Of a stretch of DNA of 64,000 bases, positions 9,343-17,284 are shown one piece after another (the stretch's first letter is position 1; every line of letters starts with the position of its first letter). The position numbers were made by a program, and so were the translations under genes. The stretch covers positions 744,001-808,000 of the forward strand of contig CAWCNV010000003.1 in NCBI GenBank assembly GCA_963797015.1, read 5' to 3'. This DNA comes from JBBPZA01 sp963797015 (lineage in GTDB: Bacteria; Actinomycetota; Thermoleophilia; Solirubrobacterales; Solirubrobacteraceae). The notes beneath the pieces are model-generated. The model had not been told where the DNA came from. It did not search any database and saw only the letters and a program-made list of their open reading frames with translations.

Positions 9343-10053
9343 ATGATCGAGAGCGAAGAGACACCCGAGACCCCAGAGGACGACGTCGCGGCCCGCGCCG
9401 AGGAAGCGGCGACCGACGAGCCGACCGCGCCCGAGGAGGACACTCCCGGGGCGCCGGCCGAGGACGCCGTAGCCGAACCGCCGTCGGCGGAGGACGCTCC
9501 GGCCGAGGAGGCCCTGGCCGAGGACGCCGCCCCCGAGCAGCCCGCCTCCGAGGAGCCAGCTGCCGACGCCGCTCCGGCCGCCCCGGCGGAGCGTCGGGAG
9601 ACGCTTCATCCCAAGGAGGTGCGACGGCGCGAGAGGTCGTTGGCCGGCGAGCGTCGCCCTAAGCGCACGCCCGAGGAGCGCGCCGCCGAGCGCGCGGAGG
9701 AGCGCAGCCGCAAGGCCGCCGCTCGCCGCCGCTACCGGGGGCGCGCCCGCGAGAAGGCGAAGGCCGCCGAGCGGGTCCCGGCACCGCCCCCCGCTGCGCG
9801 GCCCGAGGGCAAGCGCAAGGTCCGGCAGGGGATCGTGGTGTCCGACAAGGCCGACAAGACGATCACGGTGCGCATCGAGATCGCGCGGCGCCACCGCCGC
9901 TACGAGAAGATCGTGCGCTCGACCTCAACGCTTCACGCGCACGATGAGGCAAACGACGCGAATGTCGGCGACACGGTCCGCGTCGTCGAGTCACGCCCTC
10001 TGTCGCGCACCAAGCGCTGGCAGCTCGAAGAGGTCCTGGAGCGCGCGCGGTGA
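9343..10053 (+). CDS. rpsQ: 30S ribosomal protein S17 with long acidic N-terminal extension
   Basis: The S17 OB-fold is the last ~80 of 236 residues, from RKVRQGIVVSDKADKTITVR to the RWQLEEVLERAR end. The first ~155 residues are Glu/Ala/Pro-rich, then strongly basic (Arg/Lys helix before the core). Usual S17 is ~85 residues. ATG 9343 follows rpmC by 11 nt; there is no alternative start close to the core with a good SD. With rplV and rpsC it is the third r-protein here with a tail larger than expected. Confidence 0.92.
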   Translation: MIESEETPETPEDDVAARAEEAATDEPTAPEEDTPGAPAEDAVAEPPSAEDAPAEEALAEDAAPEQPASEEPAADAAPAAPAERRETLHPKEVRRRERSLAGERRPKRTPEERAAERAEERSRKAAARRRYRGRAREKAKAAERVPAPPPAARPEGKRKVRQGIVVSDKADKTITVRIEIARRHRRYEKIVRSTSTLHAHDEANDANVGDTVRVVESRPLSRTKRWQLEEVLERAR

Positions 10054-10418
10054 TCCAGAACGAGACACGGCTGCGCGTCGCCGACAACACCGGCGCGCGC
10101 GAGATCCTGTGCATCCGCGTGCGCGGCGGCTCGCGCCGGCGCTACGCGGGCGTGGGAGACACGATCGTCGCCACCGTCAAGCAGGCGACTCCGCAGGGCG
10201 CGGTCAAGAAAGGCGAAGTCGTGACCGCCGTGGTCGTGCGCACCAAGAAGCAGTTCGGCCGCAACGACGGCACCTCGATCGCCTTCGACGAGAACGCCGC
10301 GGTGCTGATCGACGCCGGCAACAACCCGCGCGGGACGCGCATCTTCGGCCCCGTCGCGCGCGAGCTGCGCGATCGCAACTTCATGAAGATCGTGTCACTG
10401 GCCCCGGAGGTGCTGTGA
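10050..10418 (+). CDS. rplN: 50S ribosomal protein L14
   Basis: Subunit-interface protein and first gene of the spc part of the cluster. GTG start in a 4-nt overlap with rpsQ. 122 residues, normal length; begins MIQNETRLRVADNTGAREIL, with the KKGEVVTAVVVRTKK strand and GTRIFGPVARELRD end. Confidence 0.97.
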   Translation: MIQNETRLRVADNTGAREILCIRVRGGSRRRYAGVGDTIVATVKQATPQGAVKKGEVVTAVVVRTKKQFGRNDGTSIAFDENAAVLIDAGNNPRGTRIFGPVARELRDRNFMKIVSLAPEVL

Positions 10419-10756
10419 CCGTGGGCGCGCGGATCCGCAAGAACGACGACGTGATCGTGATCGGCGGCAAGGATCGCGGCAAGACCGGCAAGGTCCTGCG
10501 CACCGACCGCGACGGGCAGCGCGTCTACGTCGAAGGGCTCAACATCATCAAGCGCCACCGCAAGCCCGAGCAGGTACGCGGCGCCCAGCGCGCCGAGCAG
10601 GTCGGCGGCGTGATCGAGCAGGAGGGCCCGATCCACGTCTCCAACGTCGCGCTCGCCGACCCCAAGGACGGCAAGCCGACCCGCATCGGCGTGATCCGCG
10701 AGGACGGAAAGGCGATCCGCGTGGCAAAGCGCTCGGGAACGAGGCTGGACGGCTGA
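10415..10756 (+). CDS. rplX: 50S ribosomal protein L24
   Basis: Assembly initiator of the 50S subunit. GTG 10415 overlaps the rplN stop; an in-frame GTG at 10421 has better spacing from GGAGG (10406-10410) and may be the true start. ~113 residues with the KOW-motif region KNDDVIVIGGKDRGKTGKV and VEGLNIIKRH. Ends in TGATG, overlapping the ATG of a 14-codon frame. Confidence 0.95.
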   Translation: MTVGARIRKNDDVIVIGGKDRGKTGKVLRTDRDGQRVYVEGLNIIKRHRKPEQVRGAQRAEQVGGVIEQEGPIHVSNVALADPKDGKPTRIGVIREDGKAIRVAKRSGTRLDG

Positions 10757-10800
10757 TGGCCGCGCGAAGCATCCCCCTCCGGACGAGGATCGATTCCTGA
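10756..10800 (+). CDS. 14-residue relay ORF between rplX and rplE
   Basis: ATG 10756 overlaps the rplX stop, and its TGA (10798-10800) overlaps the rplE ATG: TGATG at both ends. The product begins MAARSIPLR. The downstream rplE begins MAARLRERY, so the first 11 nt of the two frames (ATGGCCGCGCG) are identical, as if the start region had been duplicated. Probably a coupling device rather than a functional peptide. Confidence 0.4.
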   Translation: MAARSIPLRTRIDS

Positions 10801-11351
10801 TGGCCGCGCGACTGCGAGAGCGCTACGAGCAGGAGATCCGTGCGCGGCTGATCGAGCGGTTCGGGTACTCGAGCCCGATGCAGGCTCCGCGCCTGGTCAA
10901 GATCACGCTCAACATGGGCGTCGGCGACGCCAAGCAGGACTCCAACATGCTCGACGCCGCTTCGGAGCAGCTGGCGACGATCGCCGGCCAGCGCCCGAGC
11001 GTCAGGCGCGCGCGGAAGTCGATCGCCGCCTTCAAGCTGCGCGAGGGGATGCCCGTAGGCGTGGCCGTGACCCTGCGCGGCGAGCGCTCCTACGAGTTCC
11101 TCGACCGCCTGATGTCGATCGCGATCCCGCGCATCCGCGATTTCAGGGGACTGAGCCCGCGCTCGTTCGACGGCCGCGGGAACTACACGCTCGGCGTCCG
11201 CGAGCAGATCATCTTCCCGGAGATCGACTACGACTCCATCGACCAGGTGCGCGGCCTCGACGTCGCGATCACCACGACAGCCAAGACCGACGAGGAGGCC
11301 CACGCGCTGCTCGAGGCGTTCGGGATGCCCTTCTCACGGCAGGAGAACTGA
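10800..11351 (+). CDS. rplE: 50S ribosomal protein L5
   Basis: Binds 5S rRNA and contacts P-site tRNA. ATG 10800; 183 residues. APRLVKITLNMGVGDAKQD, RKSIAAFKLREGMPVG and the NYTLGVREQIIFPEIDYD block are all typical. TGATG overlap with rpsN. Confidence 0.97.
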   Translation: MAARLRERYEQEIRARLIERFGYSSPMQAPRLVKITLNMGVGDAKQDSNMLDAASEQLATIAGQRPSVRRARKSIAAFKLREGMPVGVAVTLRGERSYEFLDRLMSIAIPRIRDFRGLSPRSFDGRGNYTLGVREQIIFPEIDYDSIDQVRGLDVAITTTAKTDEEAHALLEAFGMPFSRQEN

Positions 11352-11536
11352 TGGCCAAGACCTCCCAACGCGTGCGTCAGGCGCGTCCCGCCAAGTTCAA
11401 GACCCGCGCCTACACTCGGTGTCGCCGGTGCGGGCGCTCGCGCGCCGTGTTCCGCAAGTTCGGCCTGTGCAGGATCTGCCTGCGCGAGCTCGCCCACGAC
11501 GGGTTCATCCCCGGAATGACCAAGTCGAGCTGGTAG
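11351..11536 (+). CDS. rpsN: 30S ribosomal protein S14, zinc-binding type
   Basis: 61 residues with two CxxC knuckles (CRRC and CRIC), i.e. the short C+ (type Z) form, as opposed to the ~100-residue zinc-free S14. Sequence from RCRRCGRSRAVFRKFGLCRI to GFIPGMTKSSW is typical. ATG overlaps the rplE stop. Confidence 0.96.
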   Translation: MAKTSQRVRQARPAKFKTRAYTRCRRCGRSRAVFRKFGLCRICLRELAHDGFIPGMTKSSW

Positions 11537-11549
11537 GCCGCCCGCAACT

Positions 11550-11957
11550 ATGTCAATGACCGACCCCATCGCCGACTTCCTGACCCGGATCCGCAACGGG
11601 ATCCAGGCCGCGCACGAGACCGTCGAGATCCCCTCGTCGGGACTCAAGCGCGAGCTCGCCCGGATCCTCAAGGAGGAGGGCTACATCGCCGACTACAGCG
11701 TCGAGCCGCCGACCGCCCGCAGCGCCGGCGAGCAGCTCGCGATCCGGCTGCGCTACACCGAGGCGCGCCGGCCGGTGATCTCGGGGCTGCGGCGCGTGTC
11801 GCGGCCCGGGCGGCGCTCGTACGTCGACGCGCGCTCGATCCCGAAGGTCCAGGGCGGGATGGGAACCACGATCGTCTCGACGTCGCGCGGCGTGATGACC
11901 GGCCACCAGGCCCGCCGCGAGGGCGTCGGCGGCGAGGTCGTGGCCGAGGTCTGGTGA
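11550..11957 (+). CDS. rpsH: 30S ribosomal protein S8
   Basis: Central-domain 16S rRNA binder and, in E. coli, spc operon repressor. 135 residues; MTDPIADFLTRIRNGIQA start (ATG 11550 rather than the in-frame ATG 11556) and C-terminal GMGTTIVSTSRGVMTGHQAR. Lies 13 nt after rpsN and 10 nt before rplF. Confidence 0.96.
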   Translation: MSMTDPIADFLTRIRNGIQAAHETVEIPSSGLKRELARILKEEGYIADYSVEPPTARSAGEQLAIRLRYTEARRPVISGLRRVSRPGRRSYVDARSIPKVQGGMGTTIVSTSRGVMTGHQARREGVGGEVVAEVW

Positions 11958-11967
11958 GGAACGGGCC

Positions 11968-12501
11968 ATGAGCCGCATCGGCAAGCAGCCGATTCCCGTC
12001 CCCGAGGGCGTCACCGTCTCGATCAGCAGCGACGAGGTGCGCGTGAACGGGCCCAAGGGAGAGCTCTCCGAGCGCATCCCGCGCGACATCAAGGTCGCCC
12101 AGGAGGACTCCGCGCTGGTCGTCACCCGGCCCACGGACCGGCCGAACCACCGCGCGCTGCACGGGCTCACGCGCTCGCTCGTGGCCAACATGGTCGAGGG
12201 CGTGACCAACGGCTACGTCAAGACGCTCGAGATCCAGGGAGTGGGCTACCGCGCGCAGGCGCGCGGCCGCGACCTCGAGCTCGCGCTCGGCTACTCGCAC
12301 CCCGTGCCGATCAAGGCCCCCGATGGCATCGACTTCGAGGTCCCCAGCCCGACGCGGATCGTGGTGCGCGGGATCTCCAAGCAGCTCGTCGGCGAGGTCG
12401 CCGCCAACATCCGCAAGAAGCGCCCGCCCGAGCCCTACAAGGGCAAGGGCATCCGCTACGAGGGCGAGTACGTGGCCAGGAAGGTGGGCAAGCGGGCGTG
12501 A
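11968..12501 (+). CDS. rplF: 50S ribosomal protein L6
   Basis: Binds near the sarcin-ricin loop. 177 residues; MSRIGKQPIPVPEGV start, VEGVTNGYVKTLEIQGVGYR and the C-terminal RPPEPYKGKGIRYEGE signature. GTGA overlap with rplR. Confidence 0.97.
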   Translation: MSRIGKQPIPVPEGVTVSISSDEVRVNGPKGELSERIPRDIKVAQEDSALVVTRPTDRPNHRALHGLTRSLVANMVEGVTNGYVKTLEIQGVGYRAQARGRDLELALGYSHPVPIKAPDGIDFEVPSPTRIVVRGISKQLVGEVAANIRKKRPPEPYKGKGIRYEGEYVARKVGKRA

Positions 12502-12851
12502 CCGTCAAGACCAAGCCACAGGTGCGGCTCAAGCGCCGCCGCCGCGTGCGCGCCATGGTGCGGGGCACCGCCGCGCGCCCGCGCGTCTCCGTGTTCCGCT
12601 CCAACCGCGGCATCTTCGCCCAGCTCATCGACGACGAGCGCGGCCACACGCTGGCCGCCGTCAACTGGACGGAGGAAGAGCTTCGCGCGCTCAAGCCCAG
12701 CGACCAGGCCCGGCGCGCGGGCGAGCTGCTCGCCCAGCGCGCGCTCGAGGCGGGCGTGCAGCGCGCGGTCTTCGACCGCGGCGGCTACCGCTACCACGGC
12801 CGCGTGCGCGCGCTCGCCGAGGGCGCCCGCGACGGCGGCCTGGCGATCTAG
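12498..12851 (+). CDS. rplR: 50S ribosomal protein L18
   Basis: 5S rRNA-binding protein. 117 residues; basic N terminus, RPRVSVFRSNRGIFAQLIDD, FDRGGYRYHGRVRALAEGAR end. GTG start overlapping rplF. Followed by a 34-nt gap that contains TACCCT (12869-12874), 11 nt before the rpsE ATG. Confidence 0.96.
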   Translation: MTVKTKPQVRLKRRRRVRAMVRGTAARPRVSVFRSNRGIFAQLIDDERGHTLAAVNWTEEELRALKPSDQARRAGELLAQRALEAGVQRAVFDRGGYRYHGRVRALAEGARDGGLAI

Positions 12852-12885
12852 GCGATCCCGGACTCCTCTACCCTCCCTCGTTCAC

Positions 12886-13473
12886 ATGCCCCAGCCCAGA
12901 CAGAGAGACGGCGGTCGCCAGCGCGACAGCGACTACCAGGAGCGCGTGGTCGAGATCAACCGCGTGGCCAAGGTCGTCAAGGGCGGCCGGCGCTTCTCGT
13001 TCACCGCGCTCGTCGTGGTGGGCGACGAGAACGGCACCGTCGGCGTCGGCTACGGCAAGGCCAACGAGGTCCCGGTGGCGATCCAGAAGGGCGTCGAGCG
13101 GGCCAAGAAGAACCTGTTCAAGGTCCCGCGGCACGGCTCGACCATCACCCACAAGATCACCGGCGTGTACGGCGCCGGGCGCGTGATGCTCAAGCCCGCC
13201 TCGCCCGGGACCGGCGTCATCGCCGGCGGAGGCGTGCGCGCGGTGCTCGAGCTCGCGGGGATCCACGACATCCTCTCCAAGAGCCTCGGGACCCAGAACC
13301 CGATCAACCTGGTCAAGGCCACCGTCGCCGGCCTGCAGGGTCTGCGCACCCCGCGCGAGGTCGCCGAGCTGCGCGGCAAGTCGATCAACCACGTGCTCGG
13401 ACTCGACAGCGCCGAGGACGAGGCCGCCGCTGCAGGCAACGGCGCGGTCCCGGCCGAGGAGGTCGAGGCGTGA
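12886..13473 (+). CDS. rpsE: 30S ribosomal protein S5
   Basis: Fidelity protein at the mRNA entry channel. 195 residues; VVEINRVAKVVKGGRRFSFT and the GTGVIAGGGVRAVLELAGI loop are conserved. The C-terminal ~25 residues are an acidic tail (AEDEAAAAGNG...). It is one of the few genes in the cluster not coupled to its predecessor. GTGA overlap with rpmD. Confidence 0.96.
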   Translation: MPQPRQRDGGRQRDSDYQERVVEINRVAKVVKGGRRFSFTALVVVGDENGTVGVGYGKANEVPVAIQKGVERAKKNLFKVPRHGSTITHKITGVYGAGRVMLKPASPGTGVIAGGGVRAVLELAGIHDILSKSLGTQNPINLVKATVAGLQGLRTPREVAELRGKSINHVLGLDSAEDEAAAAGNGAVPAEEVEA

Positions 13474-13637
13474 GGGTCACGCAAGTGCGCTCCTCCAACG
13501 GCGCCGACAAGCGCCAGACGGCGACGCTGCGCTCGCTCGGCCTGCGTCGCATCGGGCACGCGGTCGAGCACGAGCCCACGCCGCAGATCGAGGGCATGCT
13601 CCATGCCGTCCGTCACCTGGTGAAGGTGGAGCGGTGA
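13470..13637 (+). CDS. rpmD: 50S ribosomal protein L30
   Basis: 55 residues from GTG 13470 (overlaps the rpsE stop) to TGA 13635-13637. Begins MRVTQVRSSNGADKRQ, with TLRSLGLRRIG and the MLHAVRHLVKVE end, a complete L30. GTGA overlap with rplO. Too short to be seen as a long frame but clear by sequence and position. Confidence 0.93.
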   Translation: MRVTQVRSSNGADKRQTATLRSLGLRRIGHAVEHEPTPQIEGMLHAVRHLVKVER

Positions 13638-14125
13638 GCGAGGAGCGCAAGGGCCTGCACAACCTCAAGCCGCCGGCCGGCTCGCGCCGTCCGCGCAAGC
13701 GCGTCGGCCGCGGCGAGGGCTCGGGTACGGGCAAGACCGCCGGGCGCGGCCAGAAGGGCTACGGCGCGCGCTCGGGAGCGAAGAAGCGGGCGCGCTTCGA
13801 GGGCGGCCAGAACCCGATCCACATGCGGATGCGCAAGCTCCGCGGGCCGCACATGAAGAAGTCGATGCCGTTCGAGCCCTTCCGCACGCACACCCAGCCG
13901 GTCAACCTCGAGGACCTCGAGGCGCGCTTCGACGAAGGCGCCTCGGTCACCCCGGAGACTTTGCGCGAGCGTGGCCTCGCCACCCGCAAGGACGTGCCCG
14001 TGAAGATCCTCGCGCGCGGGGAGCTCGCCAAGGCCCTCACGGTCCACGCGCACGGCTTCAGCGCCACCGCCCGCGAGCGCATCGAGGCCGCGGGCGGGAC
14101 CTGCCAGCTGATCTCCGACGAGTAG
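13634..14125 (+). CDS. rplO: 50S ribosomal protein L15
   Basis: 163 residues; LHNLKPPAGSRRPRKRVGRG start and the glycine-rich GSGTGKTAGRGQKG stretch, AFEGGQNP-like GGQNPIHMRMRK, and terminal AHGFSATARERIEAAGG motif. Last r-protein before secY, 12 nt upstream of it. Confidence 0.97.
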   Translation: MSEERKGLHNLKPPAGSRRPRKRVGRGEGSGTGKTAGRGQKGYGARSGAKKRARFEGGQNPIHMRMRKLRGPHMKKSMPFEPFRTHTQPVNLEDLEARFDEGASVTPETLRERGLATRKDVPVKILARGELAKALTVHAHGFSATARERIEAAGGTCQLISDE

Positions 14126-14137
14126 GCTCACTCAGGC

Positions 14138-15409
14138 GTGGTCGCCACCATCGCCAACGCCTTCCGGGTCCCCGAGATCCGCCGCAAGCTCGCCTTCACG
14201 GCGTTCGTGCTCGCGCTCTACCGGCTGGGCTCGCACATACCGGTGCCGGGAGTCAACGGCGACGCGGTCAAGTCGATCAACGACAACCTGACCGGGAACT
14301 CGATCCTCGGCTTCCTCAACCTGTTCTCGGGCGGCGGCCTGCAGCGGGTAGCGCTGATGGCGCTCGGGATCATGCCCTACATCACGGCCTCGATCATCCT
14401 GCAGCTCCTGACCGTGGTGCTGCCCTCGCTGGAGAAGCTCCAGAAGGAGGGCGAGGTCGGCCAGCAGCGCATCACCCAGTACACGCGCTACCTCACCGTC
14501 GCGCTCGCCGCCGCCCAGTCGGTCGGCTACGTGTTCCTGTTCCGGTCGTTCTCCAACCAGGCCGGCGCCGAGCTGATCCCGAACTTCAACTTCCCCAAGG
14601 TCTTCCTGATCGTGGTGTGCCTGACCGCGGGCTGCGTGCTGCTCATGTGGATGGGCGAGCTCATCACCCAGCGCGGGATCGGCAACGGCATCTCGCTGAT
14701 GATCTTCGCCTCGATCGCCTCGCGCCTGCCGCACGGGGTCCAGGCCTGGTGGACCAACCCCGACCAGGTCTTCAAGGTCATGATGCCGTTCCTGGCGCTC
14801 GCGGTGATCGCCGCGATCGTGTTCGTCCAGGAGGGCCAGCGGCGCATCCCGGTGCAGTACGCCAAGCGCGTGATCGGGCGCCGGATGACCCAGGGCGGCC
14901 AGACCTACCTGCCGCTGCGGGTGAACATGGCGGGCGTGATCCCGGTGATCTTCGCCGCCTCGATCATGGCCTTCCCGCCCACCATCGGGCAGCTCATCAA
15001 CAAGCCGTGGGCGCGCGACTTCTCGAGCTTCCTGTCGCCCAACGGCTGGGCCTACATCGTGGGCGAGACGATCTTCATCATCCTCTTCACCTACTTCTAC
15101 ACCGCGGTGACCTTCAACCCGGTGGACCAGGCCGACAACCTCAAGAAATACGGCGGCTTCATACCGGGGGTGAGGCCAGGCAGACCGACGGCCGAATTCC
15201 TGGACCGCATCCTCTCGCGGCTGACGTTCCCGGGAGCGCTCTACCTCGCGGTGGTCGCGGCCCTGCCGACGATCCTCATAAACCAGACGAGCGCGAACTT
15301 CTTCTTCGGCGGCACCTCGCTGCTGATCGTGATCGGGGTCGCGCTGGACACGATGAAGCAGCTCGAGGCGCAGCTCATGATGCGCAACTACGAGGGCTTC
15401 CTGAAGTGA
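14138..15409 (+). CDS. secY: Preprotein translocase subunit SecY
   Basis: Pore subunit of the SecYEG channel in the cytoplasmic membrane. GTG start; 423 residues, with ten predicted membrane helices. Conserved blocks include YRLGSHIPVPGVN, GIMPYITASIILQLL and GISLMIF. It is in the standard spc position between rplO and adk. Confidence 0.97.
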   Translation: MVATIANAFRVPEIRRKLAFTAFVLALYRLGSHIPVPGVNGDAVKSINDNLTGNSILGFLNLFSGGGLQRVALMALGIMPYITASIILQLLTVVLPSLEKLQKEGEVGQQRITQYTRYLTVALAAAQSVGYVFLFRSFSNQAGAELIPNFNFPKVFLIVVCLTAGCVLLMWMGELITQRGIGNGISLMIFASIASRLPHGVQAWWTNPDQVFKVMMPFLALAVIAAIVFVQEGQRRIPVQYAKRVIGRRMTQGGQTYLPLRVNMAGVIPVIFAASIMAFPPTIGQLINKPWARDFSSFLSPNGWAYIVGETIFIILFTYFYTAVTFNPVDQADNLKKYGGFIPGVRPGRPTAEFLDRILSRLTFPGALYLAVVAALPTILINQTSANFFFGGTSLLIVIGVALDTMKQLEAQLMMRNYEGFLK

Positions 15410-15419
15410 GCGCCCGCCC

Positions 15420-16097
15420 GTGAGCGAGCTCAACCTCGTGATGCTCGGCCCGCCCGGCGCCGGGAAGGGCACGCAGGCGGCACGGCTGGTGCAGGACTTC
15501 GGGCTCGTCTCGATCGCCACCGGCGACATGCTGCGGGCCAACGTGAAGGACGGGACCGAGCTCGGGCGCAAGGCCAAGGAGCACATGGACGCCGGTCGGC
15601 TCGTACCCGACGAGCTCGTCACGGCGATGATCGGCGAGCGCATCGCCCAGGAGGACGCAAAGGACGGGTTCCTGCTCGACGGCTTCCCGCGCAACGTGGC
15701 CCAGGCCGACGCCTTGAACGCGATGCTCGAAGAGCATGGGCGCCGCCTGAGCGCCGTGCTCGACATCGACGTCCCCGACGACGAGGTCGTGCGGCGCCTC
15801 TCGGGCCGGCGCGTGTGCGTCAAGAGCGGCCACATCTACCACGTCGAGTTCGATCCGCCCAAGCGCGAGGGCGTCTGCGACCAGGACGGCTCGCGGCTCG
15901 AACAGCGCGACGACGACAAGCCCGAGACGATCCGGCGCCGCCTGAGCGTCTACCACGAGGAGACCAAGCCGCTCGAGGACTACTACGACGAGCGCGGCCT
16001 GCTACGCCGCTTCGACGGCACCCGCAGCCCGACCGAGGTGCACGACCACATCCGGGCCACGCTCGCTACCCACCGTCTGGAGGAGCGACTTTCGTGA
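15420..16097 (+). CDS. adk: Adenylate kinase
   Basis: ATP + AMP <-> 2 ADP. GTG start; 225 residues. P-loop GPPGAGKGTQ, AMP-binding ATGDMLR and LDGFPRN, and a long LID with Cys/His/Asp (RRVCVKSGHIYHVEFDPP ... GVCDQDG) that could hold zinc. The stop lies inside the left arm of palindromic element C. Confidence 0.97.
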   Translation: MSELNLVMLGPPGAGKGTQAARLVQDFGLVSIATGDMLRANVKDGTELGRKAKEHMDAGRLVPDELVTAMIGERIAQEDAKDGFLLDGFPRNVAQADALNAMLEEHGRRLSAVLDIDVPDDEVVRRLSGRRVCVKSGHIYHVEFDPPKREGVCDQDGSRLEQRDDDKPETIRRRLSVYHEETKPLEDYYDERGLLRRFDGTRSPTEVHDHIRATLATHRLEERLS

Positions 16098-16256
16098 CCC
16101 CGGTCGCACACCCCCGCGGTCTTCGACGGCGCCCCGCCGCGCCTGGCGGCGTCATCGGTCGGGGCAATGGCTCTGCCATTGCACCCTCCCTGCTTCCTTG
16201 CCAGCCACGACGGTTCGCTCGTCGAAGCCCCGCGCGGGCGTACGACCGGAGTCACG
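16093..16256. repeat. 164-bp palindromic intergenic element, copy C (diverged)
   Basis: Left arm starting CGTGACCCCGGTCGCACACC (16093-16128) and right arm ending TACGACCGGAGTCACG (16220-16256) are near-complementary over ~36 nt. The centre is the perfect hairpin GCAATGGC-TCT-GCCATTGC (16164-16182), sharing ATGGCTCTGCCA-like core TGGCTCTGCCA with copies A and B. It fills the adk-map gap, overlapping the adk stop and the GGAG of map. The arms differ in sequence from copies A and B, but design, size and core are the same. Confidence 0.75.
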
Positions 16257-16261
16257 CTTGA
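16094..16261 (+). CDS. Putative 55-residue protein of palindromic element C
   Basis: GTG 16094 overlaps the adk stop (GTGA) and the stop TGA 16259-16261 overlaps the map TTG (TTGA). Exactly 55 codons plus stop, as in the other two copies. The product is Arg/Pro/Ala-rich (starts MTPVAHPRGLRRRPAAPGG). The shared DNA core is read in a different frame from copies A and B, so protein-level conservation is doubtful. Translation may serve only to couple adk and map. Confidence 0.35.
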   Translation: MTPVAHPRGLRRRPAAPGGVIGRGNGSAIAPSLLPCQPRRFARRSPARAYDRSHA

Positions 16262-17031
16262 TCATCAAGAAGTCGCCCGAGGAGATCGACAAGATCGCGG
16301 CCGCGGGGGCGATCCTCGTGCGCACGCTCAAGCTGATGGAGTCCAAGATCCGCCCGGGCGTGACCACGGCCGAGCTCGACCAGGCGGCGGAGCGCTTCAT
16401 CCGCTCGCAGGGCGCCGAGCCGGCGTTCAAGGGCTACCGCGGCTTCCCGGGCTCGATCTGCGCCTCCCCGAACTCGATGGTCGTGCACGGGATCCCGGGG
16501 CGCTACCGGCTGAGCCGCGGCGACATCCTGTCCGTCGACGTCGGCGTGATCCTCGACGGCTGGGTGGCCGACGCCGCCCGGACCTTCCCCGTCGGCCCGG
16601 TGACCCCCATCGCGCGCAAGCTGCTGCGCGCGACCGAGGAGGCGCTGTTCGCGGCCGTCGAGCAGTGCCGGCCCGGCAACCGCCTCGGCGACGTCTCGCA
16701 CGCGGTCCAGGCCCACGTCGAGCCGCGCGGCCTGTCGGTGGTGCGCTCGCTGGTCGGGCACGGGATCGGGCGCGACATGCACGAGGATCCCCAGATCCCG
16801 AACTTCGGCGCACCGGGAAGCGGGGTGACGCTCGAGGAGGGGATGGTCTTCGCCGTCGAGCCGATGATCACGGCGGGCCGCCAGGCGGTCCGGATGGGCG
16901 AGGACCACTGGGCGATCTACGCCCAGGACGGCTCGCTCGCCGCCCACTTCGAGTTCACGGTGGCGATCGAGGCTCAGGGTCCCCGGATCCTCACTCCGTG
17001 GCACCTCGAGGGGGCCCAGGCGGCGGCCTGA
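16258..17031 (+). CDS. map: Methionine aminopeptidase, type I
   Basis: Removes N-terminal Met from nascent proteins using two divalent metals. TTG 16258 is preferred over the in-frame TTG 16198: the product then begins with IIKKSPEEIDKI, the usual MAP start, with GGAG (16248-16251) 6 nt upstream. 257 residues. Metal ligands are visible as Asp in VDVGVILDGWVADAARTF (two Asp), His in LVGHGIGRDMHE, Glu in FAVEPMI and Glu in FTVAIEAQG. Confidence 0.95.
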   Translation: MIIKKSPEEIDKIAAAGAILVRTLKLMESKIRPGVTTAELDQAAERFIRSQGAEPAFKGYRGFPGSICASPNSMVVHGIPGRYRLSRGDILSVDVGVILDGWVADAARTFPVGPVTPIARKLLRATEEALFAAVEQCRPGNRLGDVSHAVQAHVEPRGLSVVRSLVGHGIGRDMHEDPQIPNFGAPGSGVTLEEGMVFAVEPMITAGRQAVRMGEDHWAIYAQDGSLAAHFEFTVAIEAQGPRILTPWHLEGAQAAA

Positions 17032-17167
17032 GGAGCAGGGGCCCTCTGCTAGCATCACCTGCTGCGCAAAAAGCGGGCGAGAGCACGTTTGCGCTCATCC
17101 TCGACGCGGTAGCGGCAGCCGTAACGGCGGCCAGAGCCGCGGCGATTGGAACCACCCGAAAGGAACC

Positions 17168-17281
17168 ATGAAGGTACGACCGTCGGTCAAGCCGATGTGC
17201 GAGAAGTGCAAGATCATCCGACGCCATGGCGCCGTCCTGGTCATCTGCTCGAACCCGCGACACAAGCAGCGGCAGGGCTGA
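17168..17281 (+). CDS. rpmJ: 50S ribosomal protein L36, zinc type
   Basis: 37 residues from ATG 17168 (AAAGGA upstream) to TGA 17279-17281. MKVRPSVKPMCEKCKIIRRH followed by a CSNPRHKQRQG end gives the C-x2-C...C...H zinc site. A 136-bp gap separates it from map; infA, which usually sits here, is not present in any frame. Confidence 0.96.
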   Translation: MKVRPSVKPMCEKCKIIRRHGAVLVICSNPRHKQRQG

Positions 17282-17284
17282 GGC

